Assembly: GCA_004802705.1 (NCBI GenBank)
Contig: SGPL01000322.1
Location: forward strand, 1 to 39,358
Length of the DNA stretch: 39,358 nt
Reading direction: 5' to 3'
Source: Bondarzewia mesenterica
Taxonomy: Eukaryota; Basidiomycota; Agaricomycetes; Russulales; Bondarzewiaceae
Shown one piece after another: positions 34,563 to 39,358 of this stretch; positions within the stretch are counted from its first letter, which is position 1; each line of letters opens with the position of its first letter. The position numbers were made by a program, and so were the translations under genes. The notes beneath the pieces were generated by a model. That model saw only the letters and a list, made by a program, of their open reading frames with translations. It ran no database searches and was not told where the DNA came from.

Positions 34563-35419
34563 CTATATATCACAGCCAAAGGCTGTGTTCACTGAAATAC
34601 AGATTAATTAGAGCCATCAACTTGTTACTTGTCACAGAGAGCGGTCCGAAACTCACCGAGTGTGAGGAAACCAACGTATGTTCCTGTGGAGCTTAACGCT
34701 GCGCGGCTGTGTGCAATATTGTAGGCTTACATTGTGCCGTGTACACGTACGTCGTATAGCAAACCAGCTGCCGCGGAGTGTCTTGAGAAGGGAATTCCAA
34801 AGCCTTTCGACGAACATATTCCTGAGGAATAGTGGCACGCCACGTCGCACCTGTATTGGCTTTGAAGAAGATGGCTGATCTGCAAGGCTTTTGTATGTAC
34901 TAAGCAGAGCCCATCATTTCCACCTGAGAGCGACAAATGATGTCGATGACCGCATGTTCATCGACATCACGCGTCTCAGTTTGTCCGTAAGCAATACTCA
35001 CCGTCTTCAAGATCAAAGAATCCTGAGGAAACAAACCGAAAGAGAAGCGAGGAAGGGGGGCGGGTTAAACTGGGTTAAAGAACAGTGTCCGTCTGCTGCA
35101 GGCTCGGGCTCAAGCACTGCTCCGCACTAATACTTACCTCACGCACACCGTCAATGGTCATGGGGGCCGCAAAAGGGGAGGATGTGAAAATTGATGGGAG
35201 GGACTGGGAGTGGTCGAATTCGTGCACATGGTGCCGCATCGGCTCGATGGATTTCATCTTGATTCTCAGCACCTGAATGAACACACCCATGCGGTGACGG
35301 AGGGGTATCGCAGAATGTCCGCTCTCTACTTACTACAAGATATGCTCCTACTCATCCCAAGCTCAAAGTAAGTAAGCCCCAAGAGCATGAAGAAATTGAA
35401 ACTCACCGCCGAATCGCAT
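34563..35419 (-). CDS. Small intron-rich protein of unknown function
   Basis: A chain of exons on the minus strand joins in phase: 35272-35138, 35022-35002, 34899-34751, 34691-34657 and 34591-34563, with two very short possible 5' exons (35419-35407 and 35347-35334). The reading includes SIEPMRHHVHEFDHSQSLPS, SPFAAPMTIDGVRE, RSAIFFKANTGATWRATIPQ, YVRRKALEFPSQDTPRQLVC and a hydrophobic end TYVGFLTLVNTAFG. The composition and clean splicing argue for a real gene, but I do not recognise it. It lies just upstream of the reductase-like gene, same strand, 112 bases apart. The start is uncertain: the first two exons are 13 and 14 bases. Confidence 0.5.
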
Positions 35420-36855
35420 TCAGTTCAGACTCCTTCCATGGCCAGGCTCCGCGCGATCACGACGCAGCCCTGAAAATCACTGACGATCATCCGACCTTCG
35501 ATTTACATAGTATGCATACACAAAGCACCCGATTGACAGGAGTTCAAGAAGACGACGCCCGACACACATGTGACGAGGATATGATCGTCTGGACCGGTCA
35601 ACGACGAACCTCTCGACCTCCCGTTCTAGCCCTCTGAGGTCACAACGTCCGACGTCGACGCGTCGATCGATATTGTCAATAGCACCCACGCTACCGCTCG
35701 CTACCGTCGGTACCTCGATCTACAAATGTACCGTAGTCGGGGCCAACGAGATAAGATGGAGGCTGATGGAGGCAATAGGCCCTATGACACTCAGTCATTT
35801 ATTGAAGTTATCATCTTTCGATATTCAATTAGCATCATCAAAGGCCGCGACCGCAGCCGCCAGGTCTGAGTTGGCGAGCTCTGGAGTCTGCAAGTACATA
35901 TCCTCCGAAGACAGTCGGACTCGGACGGGACAGGCAGTGAGGAGGTTTGCAGCGAGAGCTCTAATGTACATGGCAACGTCAATAAATCGAAATCGATTCA
36001 TGTCAAATGATATTGCATCTTATGTCTAGGCCTTTGGATCTGAGACGCAGCTGGACCCGAACGTTGAACAGGTACTTGTTACGAACCCAGATCTGTCGTT
36101 CTCGGGTCGGACGAGAGAGATCATCTGAGATCTTGCAATTGTTGCACTTTGACTCTTCTGCGCGCGGTTGCTACAAGCCGACATTCACCACACTCGTCGC
36201 CCAACTCTCTCTACAATTCTATGCATACTCCCGAGACGGGCAGTCGTATATATATGCAAATACAGCATTCTACACGTACAGGACACACTGTATATCGGAG
36301 TACTCAACTCCCTACTTACTACTACATCGAGAGGGTGAAAAAGAAAAGATTGCTGTGCGTGTATATACTTTAATGCTATATGTAGAGGTGCCCGTTCCGT
36401 TTTCCCACGTCGTCGGTCATCGGAAAAAGGAGGGGGGGGAGAAAGAGAGGGGAGGCGTGGGAGCAGGGAGTAGATGATGTGGATGATAGGAATGAAAAAG
36501 AGAGAGAGAGATTGATCGTGAAACCAACAGAGTAGAGATGATTACGAGAAAAAATGAGCGCATACGACGTAGCGCGGACCCGGGAGAAAATAGGGAATAG
36601 GGAGGGGACGTCGTGACAAAAAAAAAAGGGATATACACAGACGGCCCTAGTGTGGTGGGCTCGGGGTATGCGTACGGGATATCTTGACAATATTGGCGGG
36701 ATGCGATGGGGAGGGGAAGTCGTGTGGTTCAAGGCGCTAGGCGACGAGAACGAAAGGGAAGAGAGGTGTGGAACGCAGAGACAATTAAAAAGCAACACGG
36801 CGTCCGTGAAACGACGGAATTGTAACCGAAAATCGAAGAATCCAAGCACACAGCT
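35420..36855. other. No supported gene; homopurine/homopyrimidine tracts
   Basis: About 1.4 kb without a convincing gene on either strand. From 36420 to 36650 the plus strand is purine-rich with G8 and A10 runs, and the minus-strand open frame there is a CT-rich low-complexity artefact. Part of this must be the 3' untranslated region of the response-regulator gene. Confidence 0.5.
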
Positions 36856-36880
36856 GTCGTCGTCGTCGTCGTCATCATCG
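36856..36880. repeat. (GTC)n trinucleotide repeat with CAT variants
   Basis: Seven or so GTC units followed by ATC units, just downstream of the stop of the response-regulator gene. Likely a length-variable microsatellite in its 3' untranslated region. Confidence 0.85.
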
Positions 36881-36891
36881 TGATAAACCGA

Positions 36892-38691
36892 TTATTCTAG
36901 GACCTCGAACCGACCCCGCTTCCCATCTCTCCCATCATCCGTGTCGTCCAGGCCTCTCTTCTCCACCCCAACGCCGATACCCATACCCATGCCCATGTTG
37001 ACGCCCATACCCATGTTGACGCCCATGCCCATACCCATGCCCATCATGCCCGCATCCCCGTTTACGAGGCCCTGCAAGATCATGGCATACTGCTCGTCCG
37101 TCAATCCCATCCCCGCGAGCGGGTTGATCTTGCCCTCGTCGTCCGCCCCAATGGACGACGCCAACGAGGCATTGAGCGAGTTGTTTGACGGGTTCACGGT
37201 CAATGCCTGGTCCAACGATGCGTCTGAGAGCGGTGGAATTCCGACAGAGCGCGGGATGCGTGACGACATTTGCTGGATCACCTTGAGGTGCATCAAATGT
37301 TTCTGCACGGCGTCAAGTGGGCGTCAGCGTCGGAAGCGAAAAGGCGGAGAAAGGACAACGCACCTCGAGCATCTCCAACAAGCCCTCCTTCGTGAACGGC
37401 TTGGGTAAGATATCGTTCATGCCTAGAACGCCGCAGGGCCATCGGGTCAGTCAGGGACCTTTCTTCGACATGCTCCGCGTCTGTGAGATACGGAGGTTCG
37501 AGACTCACCAGAGTGATAGTATGTCATGATCTCGTTCGGTTTCGAGTTGCTCGTCATGGAGATGATAGGCGTCATATGGTCAAACTGCCGGATGAGCGAC
37601 GTCGCGGAGACGCCGTCCAACTTGGGCATCACGATATCCTGCGATCAAAGACGATGCATCAGCTGCGTGATCTCGAAACCTCAAATACCCAAAATGCAAC
37701 GGTCGACGCACCATAAGAACCAAATCGTACTTTTCCAAGTTCATCTTGTTCACGGCGCCGACGCCATCGACAGCGACGTCGATGGTGCACCCAAACACCT
37801 GCAAAAACTTGCTCGACAATGTCCGGCTGATGGCATCGTCCTCGACCAGCAGCACCCTCGGCGGCACTGCCCAACTAGCAACGAACGTCGACCGACGTAC
37901 GCGCAGCGTCTGTGCCGACGCCGGTCTCTGTATCCTAGCGCCTGAGCTCGAGCTCGAGCTCCCCGCACCCGCAGACGAGCCAAACGCACCCGCATCCACC
38001 GGGGCACCCGACATTCAGTACTCGCCGTCCCCGACACGCTCCTCTTGCACGGACACCGCCGCACCTTCATCGGGCCCACTCAACGGGAGCGGGAGCAAGT
38101 CGTTTAACATGCTAGGATGGAAACTCCAATTCCCATTTTGATCGTCCACGCTGCTCTTCGGTAGCAGATGCCCTAGCGTAAACACCTGCAAGCCCTCATG
38201 TGCGACCATGGAATTTCGCTGCATGTACTGCTGCATGGCACTGAGACCCTCCTGTGACCGGTCGCCATGGAGGAAGACGGGAGAATAAAGGGTTCCGAAC
38301 CTGACGTCGGCACGGTCGACATAGACGCGGATGGGTCCGAGGAAGAGGAAGAGGAAGCCACGGTGGAGGGTCCCACGAAAGACCCCTCGATGGTGCCGGC
38401 CTGTGCGCTCTGTGGTCGATGCCGCTGGAGCTCTTCCATGGCCGCCAGGGCATCCTGCCGATTGAGTGGGGCATCCCCGTTGTCAGTATTTGCATTCAGA
38501 CTCCAGTAAGGATCAAAGGGGAGGAGAAACCACGACAAAATTAACCACTCACATTGCTGCCTGCCGCTCCGTCATGGCCACGTTTCGATCCTGGAGCGTC
38601 TTGACCTGCCTCTGATACATATCCAGCGCCATATTGCTCTCTTGTGCCAGCTTCTGCGCCCGTCCGCATTCTTCTTGAGCAGGTCATGCGC
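36892..38691 (-). pseudogene. SKN7: Skn7/Prr1-type response regulator, receiver half; lesions upstream, no HSF domain seen
   Basis: The receiver domain is clear across exons 38014-37712, 37638-37509, 37422-37364 and 37302-36892: VLLVEDDAISR (acidic pocket), phospho-acceptor Asp in YDLVLM-DIVMPKLDGVSA, the Thr/Ser in IISMTSNS, and the Lys in ILPKPFT. This matches Skn7/Prr1 output regulators of oxidative and cell-wall stress phosphorelays. A coiled-coil piece (LAQESNMALDMYQRQVKTLQ, near 38620) and GLQVFTLGHLLPKSS come upstream. The tail holds a Met/Gly repeat. Damage: an in-frame TGA at 38017-38015 just before ATGTCGGG, frame jumps near 38270-38370 and 38655-38665. The HSF-type DNA-binding domain is not found up to 39358. 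The gene is either truncated and decaying or badly assembled near the end. Confidence 0.72.
36975..37050. repeat. Coding Met/Gly repeat (imperfect 6- and 24-base units)
   Basis: Plus-strand units CCCATA/CCCATG alternate, with TTGACGCCC inserts giving a longer repeat. On the coding strand this yields a Met-Gly run with two VN inserts in the tail of the response regulator. Confidence 0.85.
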
Positions 38692-38909
38692 CTGTGTGAA
38701 CTAAAACAACCGTTCGATCAGCACACGGTCGTCCATTACGAGCACTTGCACCCCTGCTACGAACGCCTCAACCGTGAACGACCCCGTCCCGTTCATACCG
38801 TCCTCACGCCCGTTCGGTGCATTTCGTCGGGAGCGATTTTTGTGTAACGAGGTGCAGATTTGACGATCTTGTGTCGTCGAAATCACTGCACAGTTGATTA
38901 GCATCACAG

Positions 38910-39060
38910 TCGAAACGGCGGGTTAAGGAAGGTTAGGACGTACTATATGAGCGCAAGGTGAGCACGAGGGCCGGTCGTGTCCGTCGTATCGAAACGGCAG
39001 GTTAGGGACGTGCTAGGGTAGCACCAGGGCCCGAGTGGGTTTAGAGACATGCAGGGCCAG
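38910..39060. repeat. Diverged tandem duplication, two copies of about 75-80 bases
   Basis: CGAAACGGCGGGTTAAGG near 38911 and CGAAACGGCAGGTTAGGG near 38990 start two copies. Each is followed by GGACGT then GAGCACGAGGGCC versus GTAGCACCAGGGCCC. Order and spacing are roughly kept, with indels. Confidence 0.6.
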
Positions 39061-39358
39061 CGCAAAGCCCCGCCGCTGTCAACTGATGTCGTAGGCGAGG
39101 TGCATGGAGAGGAGTTCTTGTTTGAGGTGGGTTGTGAAAGTGAAAGAGGCTAGTTACTTGTCGATTACAGAATTACTTACCGGTAATAAAGAATGCCGGT
39201 CAACCGGTCAACTCGGGCTACAAATCGAACTAAAGGTGGGTTAGCTCCAGCGTAGGTTACCTTGCTTGCAAGGTTTATTGCCCCCTCATAATTGTGCCAG
39301 GCACCGAGCAACCTGGTACATATGTGCAAACAAAAACAGCCCTTTCGGACTTTCAAAA
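39061..39358. other. Right edge, nothing supported
   Basis: The sequence upstream of the response-regulator fragment shows no open frame resembling an HSF DNA-binding domain on either strand. A direct repeat of CCGGTCAAC lies at 39196-39212. Confidence 0.45.

Noticed and set aside
34571..34587. Perfect 7-base hairpin CACAGCC-AAA-GGCTGTG
   Set aside because: It falls inside the last coding exon of the small unknown gene and is short enough to occur by chance.
36376..36849. 157-codon minus-strand frame
   Set aside because: It is a homopyrimidine tract giving Ser/Phe/Pro/Leu runs; it fits the 3' untranslated region of the response-regulator gene.
1..39358. CRISPR arrays, tRNA or rRNA genes, secondary-metabolite cluster
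   Set aside because: No regularly spaced repeats, no tRNA-like cloverleaf with A/B boxes and no cluster-type enzymes were seen; the gene content is eukaryotic housekeeping.

Overview
This window looks like a stretch of nuclear chromosome from a filamentous basidiomycete, most likely an agaricomycete. The genes are dense and lie on both strands. They are cut by many short introns of about 40-70 bases with GT(A/G)NGT donors, and promoters carry pyrimidine-rich leaders. The protein set is fungal/eukaryotic. All exon models were built by hand from reading-frame continuity and splice signals, so terminal exons are the least certain part.

Layout. Positions 1-3000 are decayed: a Harbinger-type transposase remnant, then a broken nucleotide-binding domain of an ABCB multidrug/a-factor-type transporter. 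A bHLH transcription factor (3623-5183), a Shieldin-2-like OB-fold protein (6193-7347), an unrecognised two-exon gene (8394-9108) and a small YCII-domain protein (9622-10076) follow on the plus strand. The minus strand then carries the mitochondrial GTP/GDP carrier GGC1 (10564-11855) and a very large ZNFX1/Hrr1-type RNA-silencing helicase (12370-20516). Next are a BTB/POZ protein (+), a BuGZ/ZNF207-type zinc-finger protein (-) sharing a 330-base divergent promoter with a membrane-anchored alpha/beta hydrolase (+), and the AP endonuclease APN1 (+). Two 26S proteasome lid subunits, RPN6 (-) and RPN7 (+), are divergently transcribed from 187 bases. The right side holds a Rossmann-fold reductase-like protein (-), an unrecognised small intron-rich gene (-), and the receiver-domain half of a Skn7/Prr1-type response regulator (-) with several lesions and no HSF DNA-binding domain in the window.

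The genes are mostly unrelated housekeeping and regulatory functions; I see no biosynthetic cluster or phage-like system. The one functional pairing is RPN6/RPN7, two PCI-domain proteins of the same complex under one promoter with three ACGCGT boxes and a CACGTG box.

A second layer is the number of one-base reading-frame breaks, several at short homopolymers, in otherwise well-conserved genes (RPN7, GGC1, the ZNFX1-like helicase, the Shieldin-like gene, the Skn7-like gene). RPN7 is essential in characterised fungi, so residual assembly indels explain these better than mass pseudogenisation; the ABC and transposase remnants look truly decayed. The most interesting biological leads are the Shieldin-2-like protein in a fungus, an 8-base microexon in APN1, the shared proteasome promoter, and a possible Bub3-binding (GLEBS-like) tail on the BuGZ homologue.
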